Origin: Abditibacteriaceae bacterium | GTDB taxonomy: Bacteria > Armatimonadota > Abditibacteriia > Abditibacteriales > Abditibacteriaceae | Reading direction: 5' to 3' | Assembly (NCBI GenBank): GCA_019239895.1 | Contig: JAFAZH010000015.1 | Coordinates: 1 to 64,000 of the forward strand | DNA: 64,000 nt | Shown here: positions 52,766 to 61,681 of the stretch, one piece after another | How the letters are laid out: each line of letters starts with the position of its first letter | How positions within the stretch are numbered: the first letter of the stretch is position 1 | Made by a program: the position numbers and the translations under genes | The notes under the pieces: generated by a model | What the model saw: the letters and a program-made list of their open reading frames with translations, nothing else | Databases searched by the model: none | What the model was told of the DNA's origin: nothing

Positions 52766-54904
52766 GTGTCATTGAGTTCTGCAAGTCCTGAAGCAAGCTC
52801 CCCTCCAACCCATTCGCCTGTGCCGCGCCCGGTCATGCTCTGCATCCTGGATGGTTATGGCCTCTCCCCGCGCAATGATGCCAATGCGGTGGCAATGGCG
52901 AACAATCCAAACTTCGACCATATCTGGGAAACCTGCCCCCACACCCAACTGAGTGCCTCTGGTATTGATGTTGGCTTGCCAGCAGGCGTGATGGGTAACA
53001 GCGAAGTAGGCCATCTTAATATTGGCGCGGGGCGTATTGTCTGGCAGGATTCGTCCCTCATAGATAACGTCATCCGGGAAGGCTCGTTCTTCGCTAATGA
53101 GACTTTGTTGGCCGCGATGCATCATGCACGGGATAACCATACCAAACTGCACCTGATGGGCTTGGTTTCTAACGGCAACGTGCATTCTTCCGAAGGCCAT
53201 TACTTCGCCCTCCTGCAAATGGCGGCACAAGAAGGACTCAAAGCCGATCAAGTCATTGTTCATGCTTTTACCGATGGCCGCGATACGCCACCCCGCTCCG
53301 CCGAGGGTTTCATCGCTCGCCTGCTCAAGCAGATGGTCGTTACGGGAGTGGGGGCCGTTGGCTCTGTCATTGGCCGCTACTATGCGATGGATCGAGACAA
53401 TCGCTGGGAGCGCGTGCGCCAGGCTTATGACTGCCTGACCGAAGGCAAGGGCCATCAGGCCAAGGATGCCCTGGCTGCCGTGCAGGAAGCTTACGCACGA
53501 GGGGAGAATGACGAGTTTATCACCGCAACGGTGGTCTTAGATGCGCAGGGCCAGCCGCGACCCCGCATTGGCCACGAAGACGCCGTTATCTTCTTCAATT
53601 ACCGCTCCGACCGGGGCCGTCAATTAACCCAGTGCTTTGTAGACCCGCATTTCGATGCTGAATTGCGCGAAGTCTCCGAGCAGCCAGGGGCAACCGAAGC
53701 GGAGAATCCGCCGGTGGTCAAAAAGTTCAAACGCGATGTGTGGCCACGCACCCATTTCGCCACCATGACGCGCTATGCCGCCACTCTAAGCTGCCCCATC
53801 GCTTTCGAGCCGCGCCCCCAACGCAATGGATTGGGCGAAACGGTCGCCAAAGCGGGCAAGACGCAGCTTCGCATGGCGGAAACTGAAAAGTACCCGCACG
53901 TCACCTATTTCTTTTCGGGCGGCATCGAAACACCGTGGCAGGGCGAAGAACGTATCCTCGTGCCCAGCCCCAAGGTTGCCACTTACGACTTGCAGCCAGA
54001 AATGAGTGCGCCCGAAGTTACCCATAAAATGACTGAGGCTATTCGCTCGCGTAAGTTCGACCTGATTATCCTCAATTACGCTAACCCCGACATGGTGGGC
54101 CATACCGGAGTGCTGGAAGCGGCTATCAAAGCAGTGGAAGAAGTAGATCGTGGCTTAGGCGAAATTCTCAAAGCTATTGATGAAGTGGGCGGCGCACTTT
54201 TAGTCATTGCCGATCATGGCAACTGCGAGCAGATGATTGATTATGTAACAGGCGAACCTCACACCGCTCACACCACCAACCCGGTGCCCTGTATCCTTGT
54301 CGGTAAAGGCTTTGAGCAAGCCACCCTGCGCTCTGGCGGTCGCCTGGCAGATGTGGCCCCTACCCTACTCGGTTTGATGGGTCTGCTACCATCCTCTGAA
54401 ATGACGGGCGCTGATTTAAGGCAGTCCACGCCGGGCCAAGCCTCTGACAAAGCTGCCACCTTAGCCCCTGGCACTCAGGAGTTAGTCGCCGCTCTGGAGA
54501 AAGCCCTGGCGCTTACTACCGCCTCCAATACTTTCTACGCAATGGCGGCAGTCGCGGCAGATAGCGAGTTTCAGGACCTAAATGTGCGCGATGTGCTGCA
54601 TGATTTAGCCGCCGCGCAAGATGCCCAACGGCGTCAACTGCGTGACCGCTTACAACAGGCCGGGGCCGCTGTGGGTCTGGATAATGAAGATGAATTTTTT
54701 GCCGGTGGCGATGCCCGACCTGCCAATACTGCATTGTCAATCGCCGAGATCATCGGTGCCGCCCAGGAATTGGAACGCGGTGATGTGGCTACCTTGCAAG
54801 CGGCAACTACGGCGGCAACTCTGGATGAGGCGCGACAGGTGTTTGAGCAACTCGCGGATGCTGTGCCGAGTCGCCAGCAGCAGTTGGCGGGAGTGACCAC
54901 ATAA
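52766..54904 (+). CDS. gpmI: 2,3-bisphosphoglycerate-independent phosphoglycerate mutase with C-terminal extension
   Basis: The 712-residue protein catalyses 3-phosphoglycerate to 2-phosphoglycerate. The alkaline-phosphatase-fold residues are visible: D29 in ILDGYG, S79 in GNSEVGHLNIGAGR, AFTDGRDTPP, GRYYAMDRD, NYRSDRGRQ, FFSGGIE, ANPDMVGHTG and ADHGNCEQM with the GEPHTAHTTNPVP end. Usual length is about 510 residues; here the core ends near residue 550. The remaining ~160 residues form helices (ALEKALALTTASNTFYAMAA, LHDLAAAQDAQRRQLRDRLQ) that look like a ferritin/rubrerythrin-type four-helix bundle without metal-binding Glu/His. The N-terminal 20 residues are also extra. Confidence 0.93.
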   Translation: MSLSSASPEASSPPTHSPVPRPVMLCILDGYGLSPRNDANAVAMANNPNFDHIWETCPHTQLSASGIDVGLPAGVMGNSEVGHLNIGAGRIVWQDSSLIDNVIREGSFFANETLLAAMHHARDNHTKLHLMGLVSNGNVHSSEGHYFALLQMAAQEGLKADQVIVHAFTDGRDTPPRSAEGFIARLLKQMVVTGVGAVGSVIGRYYAMDRDNRWERVRQAYDCLTEGKGHQAKDALAAVQEAYARGENDEFITATVVLDAQGQPRPRIGHEDAVIFFNYRSDRGRQLTQCFVDPHFDAELREVSEQPGATEAENPPVVKKFKRDVWPRTHFATMTRYAATLSCPIAFEPRPQRNGLGETVAKAGKTQLRMAETEKYPHVTYFFSGGIETPWQGEERILVPSPKVATYDLQPEMSAPEVTHKMTEAIRSRKFDLIILNYANPDMVGHTGVLEAAIKAVEEVDRGLGEILKAIDEVGGALLVIADHGNCEQMIDYVTGEPHTAHTTNPVPCILVGKGFEQATLRSGGRLADVAPTLLGLMGLLPSSEMTGADLRQSTPGQASDKAATLAPGTQELVAALEKALALTTASNTFYAMAAVAADSEFQDLNVRDVLHDLAAAQDAQRRQLRDRLQQAGAAVGLDNEDEFFAGGDARPANTALSIAEIIGAAQELERGDVATLQAATTAATLDEARQVFEQLADAVPSRQQQLAGVTT

Positions 54905-55065
54905 CCCCCGTCCCCTTCCCGCAACGGGAAGGGGTGTCAGAGGAGAATTGTTGGATTAGTCTCAAGCTTGCATCTTCTGCACCTTGAGTTGTGACGATAG
55001 AGTCGTCCTTTGTCCCCTCGCCGCCTATTAATTTGGGAGCGAGAGGGCGGGGAGAGGTTAAAAAG
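54905..55065. repeat. GC-rich intergenic repeat, inverted partner of 51782-51940
   Basis: CCCCTTCCCGCAACGGGAAGGGG opens the element, followed by CTTGCATCTTCTGCACC and then CCTATTAATTTGGGAGCGAG with a GGGCGGGGAGAGG end. The last part matches the repeat at 5733-5800 in reverse. It fills the gap between gpmI and the DUF1015 gene. Confidence 0.7.
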
Positions 55066-55084
55066 GATTTAAAGACAAAGGATT

Positions 55085-56398
55085 ATGGCTGAATTTCTGC
55101 CGTTTCATGGTCTGCGCTACGATACGCTTAAAGTTAATCTGGCTGACGTATTAGCTCCGCCTTATGATGTCATCAAAGGCGCTATGCGTGCCGAGTTAGA
55201 GGCGCGTAGCTCTTATAATGTGGTCGGGGTCGAGTTGCCTGAAGGCGAGGGCGATGCCAAATATGAAAACGCCGCGCACCTGCTGCAACAATGGAAATCC
55301 GATGGAGTGCTGGTGCGTGATGATCCGGCCTTTTACATCTACGAGCAGGAATTCGCGGTGCCTGGCAGCGGGGAGACCAAGCAACGGCGCGGTATTTTAG
55401 GCGCATTAACTTTGGAAGAGTTCGGCCAGGGTGTGCAGCCGCATGAACATACTTTAAGCGGCCCCAAAGAAGATCGGCTCAAGCTTTTACGCGCCACGCG
55501 CACTAACACATCACCCATTTTCGGCTTATTTGCCGATGACGATGGCTGGGTGGAGTCTGTTTTCACCGCCGTCTGTGTGGAGCGTCCCATTGCCGAAGCC
55601 CGCGATGCTGAAGGCATTACTCATCGCTTGTGGCGGCTCACCGATGATGAATCGGTCAATGCCATTGTCGCCGCTTTAGAAGACGAACCGATTCTGATTG
55701 CGGACGGACACCATCGCTATGAAACGGCCTTGAACTACCGCAATGAACAGCGTGCGGCCAGGCACGAGTGGAGCGGAGGGGAAGCCGCCAACGCCGTTCT
55801 TATGATGTGCGTTTCCACCAATGATAACGGCCTCATCGTGCTGCCAACGCACCGCGTCGTCAAAGGTATTCAGGATGCCGACCTGACGCGGCTTCTGGAA
55901 AGCTTGAAAGCATATTTCGACATCGAAACTTTGGATCAAGGTGAAGTTGCTGCGCAAGCCGCTGAACTGACACAGCGCATCAACCAGAGTGCAGGCGACC
56001 CGGCTCGACTGGGGATGCAACTCAACTATGCCGACGGTCATGGCGCAAGTTACCTGCTGACCCTCCGTCCTGGCGGTGGGCATTTAGCCGACATGGATGC
56101 TCAGCGCAGCAGTGCTTACAATGCCTTAGACGTGACCATTCTGCACACGCTAATTTTGGATAAGCAATTGGGCATTGGCCCTGAAGCCCTGGCCGCGGGC
56201 GGACGCGTTGCCTACACCATTGATGCAGCAGAAGCCATGAAACCCATTTCAGGCGAGGCCACGGCTGCCTTTTTATTGCGCCCAACACCCGTGCAACAGG
56301 TGCGTGAAGTGGCTGCCGCTGGCGACAAAATGCCGCAAAAATCAACTTATTTCTATCCTAAATTAGTAACTGGCATGGTATTGCGTCCACTGGATTAG
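55085..56398 (+). CDS. DUF1015 family protein
   Basis: The 437-residue protein matches the whole DUF1015 family: FLPFHGLRYDT, VLAPPYDVIKG, NVVGVELPEGE, FYIYEQEF, GVQPHEHTLSGPKEDRLKLL, TNTSPIFGLF, ILIADGHHRYETALNYRNEQ, MCVSTNDNGLIVLPTHRVV and a final FYPKLVTGMVLR. The conserved DGHHRYETA points to an active or metal site, but no activity is known. It starts at ATG 55085 after AAAGGATT. Confidence 0.9.
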   Translation: MAEFLPFHGLRYDTLKVNLADVLAPPYDVIKGAMRAELEARSSYNVVGVELPEGEGDAKYENAAHLLQQWKSDGVLVRDDPAFYIYEQEFAVPGSGETKQRRGILGALTLEEFGQGVQPHEHTLSGPKEDRLKLLRATRTNTSPIFGLFADDDGWVESVFTAVCVERPIAEARDAEGITHRLWRLTDDESVNAIVAALEDEPILIADGHHRYETALNYRNEQRAARHEWSGGEAANAVLMMCVSTNDNGLIVLPTHRVVKGIQDADLTRLLESLKAYFDIETLDQGEVAAQAAELTQRINQSAGDPARLGMQLNYADGHGASYLLTLRPGGGHLADMDAQRSSAYNALDVTILHTLILDKQLGIGPEALAAGGRVAYTIDAAEAMKPISGEATAAFLLRPTPVQQVREVAAAGDKMPQKSTYFYPKLVTGMVLRPLD

Positions 56399-56487
56399 GC
56401 AAGGTAAAATTACAAAGCAAAATAGGGTTCAGCCAAATTCAAAGATTGCCTCTTGCTTTTAAATTTGACTGACCCTCAAGGACGCCT

Positions 56488-56886
56488 ATGCAACACTTAC
56501 ATATTGCTATTGCCATCGTGTGGCGTGATGGCAAGGTTCTGGTGACCAAGCGACCCGATGATGCCGATCATCTGCCAGGGTTGTGGGAGTTTCCGGGCGG
56601 CAAATGTGACGATGGCGAATTGCCTTCAGCCTGTGCGATGCGTGAAGTACAAGAAGAAGTCGGCATTGCCGTTAAAATAGTGGGCGAGCACGAGCCTGTC
56701 ATTCATACCTATCCTGAACGCCGCATTACTCTGCATTCCTTTGACTGCGCTATTACGCAGGGTGAACCACAACCACTCCAGGCAGCCGATTTACGCTGGC
56801 TCGCACCCCACGAACTCAGTGACCACGACTTCCCGGCGGCCAATGCTCAATTACTGCAAAAGATAACTGGAATCGGCGCGGTGTAG
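56488..56886 (+). CDS. Nudix hydrolase, MutT-like
   Basis: The 132-residue protein has a complete Nudix box, G-X5-E-X7-REVQEEVGI (residues ~38-60, LPGLWEFPGGKCDDGE onwards). The surrounding fold (IAIVWRDGKVLVTKRP, TYPERRITLHSFDC, LRWLAPHEL) is that of MutT-type 8-oxo-dGTP diphosphatases. It is followed by the convergent HMCES-like gene, and both protect DNA. Gap upstream is 90 bases. Confidence 0.88.
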   Translation: MQHLHIAIAIVWRDGKVLVTKRPDDADHLPGLWEFPGGKCDDGELPSACAMREVQEEVGIAVKIVGEHEPVIHTYPERRITLHSFDCAITQGEPQPLQAADLRWLAPHELSDHDFPAANAQLLQKITGIGAV

Positions 56887-56908
56887 CAACTTAGAGGATT
56901 TTTCAGCC

Positions 56909-57658
56909 TCAGTCACCTTCTATAGATTGAATACAATCTGGCGTATCAAAACCGGGCGAATTGACCAATTTAGCCACGGGATGTGCGCGCATTGCCTCAT
57001 CGTCATAAGGCCGGAGCAAACTGACTAATTCTGGCACATCGTTTTCGTTAGTATCCAGCCATATCGCTTCATCTTCCGGGCGAAGGATAGCTGGCATTCG
57101 GTCGTGGATGGAAGCCATTAATTGATTGGGGCTGGTGGTGATGATGGTGCAGGTGCGAATGGGCGAGCCATCCGGTGAATGCCACTCTTCCCATAGTCCA
57201 GCAAAACCGAAAATCTTATCGTCATGGAGGCCAATCAAAGTTGGCTGACGTGGGCCAGACTTGGCTTTTGGCCTCTTACCGTCTGACTCGTTACTGTTCC
57301 CATTGCCATTGGCTGCGGCTTTGGCATCCAGCTTTTTCCACTCGTAGAAGCCATCGGCGGGAATAATGCAACGGCGGCGCGTTAGGGCACTTTTATAGGC
57401 TGGCTTATCTGCCAGCGATTCGGCCCGTGCATTAATCATCTGCTGGCCGATTTTTGGGTCTTTCGCCCAGAAGGGAATGAGACCCCACTGATAGCCTTCC
57501 AGCAGGCGTGCCCCGGTTTCTTTCTCCTGCCGCACAATCGCTAAGGGCTGTGATGGCGCGATATTAAAGCGCGGGGTTGGGGAAAATTCTATCTGCTGCA
57601 CTTGAAAACGGTCAGCGATCTCTTCGGTCGTGTGATGTAAGGTAAAACGTCCGCACAT
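56909..57658 (-). CDS. SOS response-associated peptidase (YedK/HMCES family, abasic-site cross-linker)
   Basis: The start must be ATG 57656-57658 (MCGRFTLHHT), because the family's catalytic residue is Cys2; GTGGAGGACACT lies before it. The 249-residue protein has the further active residues: Asn in FNIAPSQPLAIV, Glu in INARAESLADKPAYKSALTR, and His in LMASIHDRMPAIL. RRCIIPADGFYEWKK is also typical. It forms a thiazolidine link with abasic sites in single-stranded DNA. An insert of about 20 residues (ANGNGNSNESDGKRPKAKSG) follows FYEWKK. It is convergent to the Nudix gene. Confidence 0.93.
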   Translation of the reverse strand: MCGRFTLHHTTEEIADRFQVQQIEFSPTPRFNIAPSQPLAIVRQEKETGARLLEGYQWGLIPFWAKDPKIGQQMINARAESLADKPAYKSALTRRRCIIPADGFYEWKKLDAKAAANGNGNSNESDGKRPKAKSGPRQPTLIGLHDDKIFGFAGLWEEWHSPDGSPIRTCTIITTSPNQLMASIHDRMPAILRPEDEAIWLDTNENDVPELVSLLRPYDDEAMRAHPVAKLVNSPGFDTPDCIQSIEGD

Positions 57659-57776
57659 AGTGTCCTCCACTTTATCTTGAACTTACGGCTATTTGATTAA
57701 GTTATAATATCAATATACCTTCTTACTGCAATTTAGAAGCCTTTATGGATTGTAATCACCTGTAACGGAGGCATTT

Positions 57777-58598
57777 ATGCCAGCAGAATTCCCGTCCCCA
57801 GAAGATACCGCACAAGTCATCACTACTCGTCCCAAACGGAGTAAAAGCAGCACCCGAAGGCGAGTGGCGATAGGGTTAGCCGCTATGCTGTTGGTGTGTG
57901 CTTTGGCAGTTTTGCAAGCACGGACGATTTGGTTTCTCTACTGGCAGCATATCGCACCGCGCCATGCTCATGCACTCCATCCCCGCACCCGCACCGCTGC
58001 ACGCATTGTGGCCGGGGCCAAATCGCAGGTGGGGACACATTATAATGCCGCTTATACAGTTATCTCCTATCCCAACGGCGATGTGCCCCGCGATCATGGT
58101 GCCTGCACGGATGTGGTGGTGCGGGCACTGCGTCATGCGGGTTACGACTTGCAGCAGCTTATCCATGAAGATATTACGAGTGACTTCAACGCCTATCCCC
58201 ACAAATGGGGCTTAGATCATCCTGATGCCAACATTGACCACCGGCGTGTCCCGAATCAAATGTGCTTCTTTCAGCGGCACGGCGTCAGTTTGACTACTGT
58301 AGTCTCCCCTTATACCTTGAAGCAGTGGCAACCCGGCGATTTCGTCTACTGGAGCATTGGTGGCAAGACTCTGCACACAGGTGTCATTTCGGATAGCTGC
58401 AATAACGCTGGGGTGCCTTTTGTAATCCACAATGGCTATATCTGCGTGGAGCAAGACTGCCTGACCAACTGGAAGATTATTGGGCATTTCCGCTATCCAG
58501 GCACCAAAGGCAATGGCAAGCCTGTCCTGGTGCAGCCTCAGCACCACACGACACAAACGGCAAAGCTGGGCTTGCACTCAATGGTGGTCGCTGCATGA
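57777..58598 (+). CDS. DUF1287 domain-containing protein
   Basis: The 273 residues include a membrane anchor at about 30-50 (VAIGLAAMLLVCALAVLQA). A C-terminal DUF1287 domain follows, with VGTHYNAAYTVISYPNGDVP, GACTDVVVRALRHAGYDL, the helix LDHPDANIDHRRV and HTGVISD then HNGY. DUF1287 has an NlpC/P60-like papain fold; Cys in GACTD and His in HTG would be the catalytic pair. It is likely a periplasmic cell-wall or amide hydrolase, though no activity is known. Its stop overlaps the next start (ATGA). Confidence 0.85.
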   Translation: MPAEFPSPEDTAQVITTRPKRSKSSTRRRVAIGLAAMLLVCALAVLQARTIWFLYWQHIAPRHAHALHPRTRTAARIVAGAKSQVGTHYNAAYTVISYPNGDVPRDHGACTDVVVRALRHAGYDLQQLIHEDITSDFNAYPHKWGLDHPDANIDHRRVPNQMCFFQRHGVSLTTVVSPYTLKQWQPGDFVYWSIGGKTLHTGVISDSCNNAGVPFVIHNGYICVEQDCLTNWKIIGHFRYPGTKGNGKPVLVQPQHHTTQTAKLGLHSMVVAA

Positions 58599-59746
58599 CA
58601 AGCCATTCCTCTGCGCGGGGCCGTATCAGTGCGGTCTTCCTGCTAATCTTTCTGGTCACTGCCTTTTCTTATCTCAAGCAACGCTTTGTGGGTAATACAC
58701 CGCTGCGCCCCGTAGTTTCAGCGGTTTTTCGGCCCGTCAAAATAGATACGCCCAGCAACTTAGCAACCTGGCCGTGGCCCAAAGCGAAGCGAGACACGCC
58801 GCATCGGGGAGTCACGCACTGGATAACCCGCGATGGAGATGCCACTGTAGTCGAGTTTTTCGATTTCGACTTTGGCACCAATCCTAATTTGCGCTTTGAA
58901 ATTTTCGACCAGGATGAGATAGATCAGACTCCTTTTGATAATAAGGTGGATTTCTGGGCCTTGGGAGTGGGCCAAGCCGTGCGCCACTTAAACACCCAGT
59001 TTGCAGCAGCGCATGAAGGTAAAGTATTGGCCGCCTGGAATGGTTTATTCTTTGGCTATGACCGCAAGTCCCATAATCGCTACGCCTTTCATGTGGCTCC
59101 GGTAGTCCTGCGTGGCAAGGTCTATTACCCCGGCAAGAATCATCGCTGGACTTTTGGCGTTAAATATCAGCACGGCCACCCAGTTTTCAAGACGTTCTTT
59201 CTGCCTGACCCTCAAACAATGGCCAGGGAATTCGATTATGCAGCGGGCAGCGCGCAGTGTCTTATCAAAGATGGTAAGCCGTTAAAAGTGCAGCCTTTTC
59301 CTCCACCCGGCGCTACGCCGGTGCCCCAGCCAATCAAATCTACTGCCGAGGAAGCAGGTTATATTCCTGACTTCGACCACATGAAGTCATGCCGGGCTTC
59401 TCTGGGTTGGAGCAAAGATAATCGTCACCTTTATCTGCTCTTTGTCAAAGAATCCGATAGTGAAAGTGGCAGCATTCAGGCGTTGCATTATGGAATGCCG
59501 ATGGGTGGTGGCTGGATGGTCTCAGATGTGCAGCACTTCTGGCAAGCGTTCGGAGTGCCCAACGCCATCAACAGTGATGCCGGTGATGCGGCTCAACTGG
59601 CTTGCCTGCGCGCCGATGGAAAATACGACCTCGTGCCGCCGCGACTGGCCTCCAGTGTGATGCGGATGACATTCACACCGGAGTTCAAAGGCGCACCCGC
59701 AGGCGGGGCCATGATGTATCTTTATGTGCGCGATAGTCACGGCTAA
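58595..59746 (+). CDS. Phosphodiester glycosidase-like (NAGPA/DUF2233) protein
   Basis: This 383-residue protein has a membrane anchor near residues 8-25. The segment VLAAWNGLFFGYDR and the later MVSDVQHFWQAFGVPNAINSDAGDAAQL resemble the two landmarks of DUF2233/NAGPA phosphodiester glycosidases (xNGgfF and L-x-AlNLDGG-S). The GG-S of the second is replaced by AGDAAQ, so the protein may be divergent or inactive. It is coupled by ATGA overlap with the DUF1287 gene, so a joint envelope role is likely. Confidence 0.6.
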   Translation: MTSHSSARGRISAVFLLIFLVTAFSYLKQRFVGNTPLRPVVSAVFRPVKIDTPSNLATWPWPKAKRDTPHRGVTHWITRDGDATVVEFFDFDFGTNPNLRFEIFDQDEIDQTPFDNKVDFWALGVGQAVRHLNTQFAAAHEGKVLAAWNGLFFGYDRKSHNRYAFHVAPVVLRGKVYYPGKNHRWTFGVKYQHGHPVFKTFFLPDPQTMAREFDYAAGSAQCLIKDGKPLKVQPFPPPGATPVPQPIKSTAEEAGYIPDFDHMKSCRASLGWSKDNRHLYLLFVKESDSESGSIQALHYGMPMGGGWMVSDVQHFWQAFGVPNAINSDAGDAAQLACLRADGKYDLVPPRLASSVMRMTFTPEFKGAPAGGAMMYLYVRDSHG

Positions 59747-59780
59747 GCCACACTCTGGAACGGTTCCATCACCCCTTTTA

Positions 59781-59810
59781 TTGACAAGTGCGCGCGAACC
59801 GGACTATAAT
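59781..59810 (+). promoter_or_regulatory. Consensus sigma-70 promoter
   Basis: Perfect -35 TTGACA (59781-59786) and perfect -10 TATAAT (59805-59810) with an 18-base spacer. Transcription would begin near 59817 and leave a leader of about 118 bases before the small hypothetical gene. Confidence 0.8.
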
Positions 59811-59934
59811 GAGCCAACTCTACATCTGAGACTTTCAACATTTGGTATCATATTCCTTGCCAATCAATAAAATGGTGTTAATGCCAGATGTTTATGAGCA
59901 GCTTATCGCCTCACGCTGATAAAGGAACTAAATC

Positions 59935-60288
59935 ATGGCTGTGACGGCTCATCAAATCGCCGCTTATCGATTTCACTTTTACGGGCATAGCCAATCGGCT
60001 GATGATACAGACCGCAAGGCTGAGATTTTTCTCATTAGCACCGAGAATTCTGCGCAGGGGCCTCTCGTGGGACGTTTAATGTTCTATGAGCCAGAGGTCG
60101 CAGCGACCAAGCAAGACCGGATAGACGAGAATGGGCGCACTGAAGCGCACTTGTCTATCGTGGCCTTAGATGCGGTGCTCAATGTGCTGCGCAACGAGAA
60201 GCCATTAACCATTATGTACGATGACCAATGCCAGTTAGCATGGTTGGCCAGTTCACAAGAGCCAGTGGGCGAGGGTGAATATAAGTAG
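59935..60288 (+). CDS. Hypothetical protein behind a consensus promoter
   Basis: The 117 residues (MAVTAHQIAAYRFHFYGHSQ...) show beta strands, one amphipathic helix (ALDAVLNVLRNEK) and no signal peptide. I do not recognise the family. AAAGGAACTAA precedes the ATG. The perfect promoter upstream suggests high expression. An inverted repeat follows its stop. Confidence 0.6.
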   Translation: MAVTAHQIAAYRFHFYGHSQSADDTDRKAEIFLISTENSAQGPLVGRLMFYEPEVAATKQDRIDENGRTEAHLSIVALDAVLNVLRNEKPLTIMYDDQCQLAWLASSQEPVGEGEYK

Positions 60289-60437
60289 GCCAGCGAATAA
60301 ATTCGCGGCAGAGGAACCTGCGGCTGGGCGTCCGCCTGCGCGGGCGCTACAAGGATTAAAGTTTAAATAATGGAGCTTACAGTCCGCGCAGGCGGACTGC
60401 TGGCTTTAGCCCTCCTGCCGTGAATTTATTCGCTGGC
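60289..60437. repeat. Inverted repeat with ~26-bp outer arms
   Basis: GCCAGCGAATAAATTCGCGG (from 60289) is answered by CCGTGAATTTATTCGCTGGC (up to 60437). Inside, GTCCGCCTGCGCGG (60330) and GTCCGCGCAGGCGG (60382) pair too. The inner part is related to the repeat at 13140-13288. The left arm overlaps the last base of the hypothetical gene's end region. Confidence 0.8.
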
Positions 60438-60468
60438 AGTAAGTTAAACGAAGGAGTATAGAACCCTT

Positions 60469-61638
60469 ATGGCGGGTGTCGAGCTACGCAATCTCAATAA
60501 AGTCTTTACAGACGCGCAAACGAAAAAAGAAGTCCATGCGGTGAAGAACCTGAACCTGGAAATCCGCGATGGCGAGTTTCTGGTGCTGGTCGGGCCGTCG
60601 GGCTGCGGCAAAACGACAGCCTTGCGCATGATAGCCGGGTTGGAAGAAGCCAGTTCGGGAGAAATTCGTATTGGCGACCGCCTGGTCAACGATGTGCCAC
60701 CCCGCGACCGCAACATTGCGATGGTGTTCCAGAACTACGCGCTTTATCCGCACATGAGCGTCTATGACAACCTCGCTTTTGGCCTGCGCCTGCGTATGTT
60801 GCCCAACTTCTTCCAGCAACTCACGAAGATGGACGAAACGCGCAAGATTAAAGGCGAGATTGACCAACGCATCCGCGAAGCCGCGGAATTGCTCGATATT
60901 AATGCCCTGTTAGATCGCAAGCCTAAAGCCTTATCTGGCGGTCAACGCCAGCGCGTCGCTCTGGGCCGGGCTATTGTGCGCCACCCCGAAGTCTTTTTAA
61001 TGGACGAACCGCTTTCCAACTTAGATGCCAAACTGCGCGTGCAGACCCGCGCCGAGCTTATCAAGCTGCACCGTCGCCTGGGCGTAACGACTGTTTACGT
61101 GACGCACGATCAGGTGGAGGCTATGACAATGGGCCAGCGCATCGTGGTGATGAAAGATGGCATCCTCCAACAGTGCGATACGCCACTCAAGCTGTACCAT
61201 ACTCCCGCTAATATGTTCGTTGCTGGCTTCCTGGGCACGCCTTCAATGAACTTCATAGACGCCCAGGTTGCCAAGAATGGATCACGTCCGCTGATAGATA
61301 CCGGAACCTTCCAGGTGCATTTGCCGGAAGAACGGGCGCAGGCACTGCAAGAGTATGTCGGCAAATCGGTGGTGCTAGGCATCCGGCCCGAAGACATCCA
61401 CGACAAAACCTTGACACCCCCCTCGGCTGTAGATAAGGATAACGTGGTACGTGCTAACGTAGACGTTATCGAGCCGATGGGAGCCGTTTCCATTGTCTAT
61501 CTCACTTCGGGCAGCCAGACCCTTCTCGCCAGTGTAGACGCCGAGACCAAAGCCAAAGAAGGCGCACCGTTGGATATTGTGATTGATTCCGCTGCGGCCC
61601 ATGTTTTCAATAAGGAAACTGAACAGGCGATAGTCTAA
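60469..61638 (+). CDS. ABC transporter ATP-binding protein, UgpC/MsmX type
   Basis: The 389 residues have Walker A VGPSGCGKTT (41-50), Q-loop, signature LSGGQRQRVALGRA (about 162-175), Walker B VFLMDEPLSNLDAKL and H-loop VTHDQVEAMTMG. A C-terminal TOBE/MalK-like domain with FLGTPSMNF and GIRPEDIHD follows. This is the sugar-importer ATPase type that often serves several CUT1 transporters. The permease and binding proteins are not nearby, as is common. A 26-residue insert (MLPNFFQQLTKMDETRKIKG) follows the LAFGLRLR segment. It has an AAGGAG ribosome-binding site. Confidence 0.92.
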   Translation: MAGVELRNLNKVFTDAQTKKEVHAVKNLNLEIRDGEFLVLVGPSGCGKTTALRMIAGLEEASSGEIRIGDRLVNDVPPRDRNIAMVFQNYALYPHMSVYDNLAFGLRLRMLPNFFQQLTKMDETRKIKGEIDQRIREAAELLDINALLDRKPKALSGGQRQRVALGRAIVRHPEVFLMDEPLSNLDAKLRVQTRAELIKLHRRLGVTTVYVTHDQVEAMTMGQRIVVMKDGILQQCDTPLKLYHTPANMFVAGFLGTPSMNFIDAQVAKNGSRPLIDTGTFQVHLPEERAQALQEYVGKSVVLGIRPEDIHDKTLTPPSAVDKDNVVRANVDVIEPMGAVSIVYLTSGSQTLLASVDAETKAKEGAPLDIVIDSAAAHVFNKETEQAIV

Positions 61639-61681
61639 CGTTGCCGAGGGAGTGAATTATATTGGGTGAGGTTGGGTGGTA

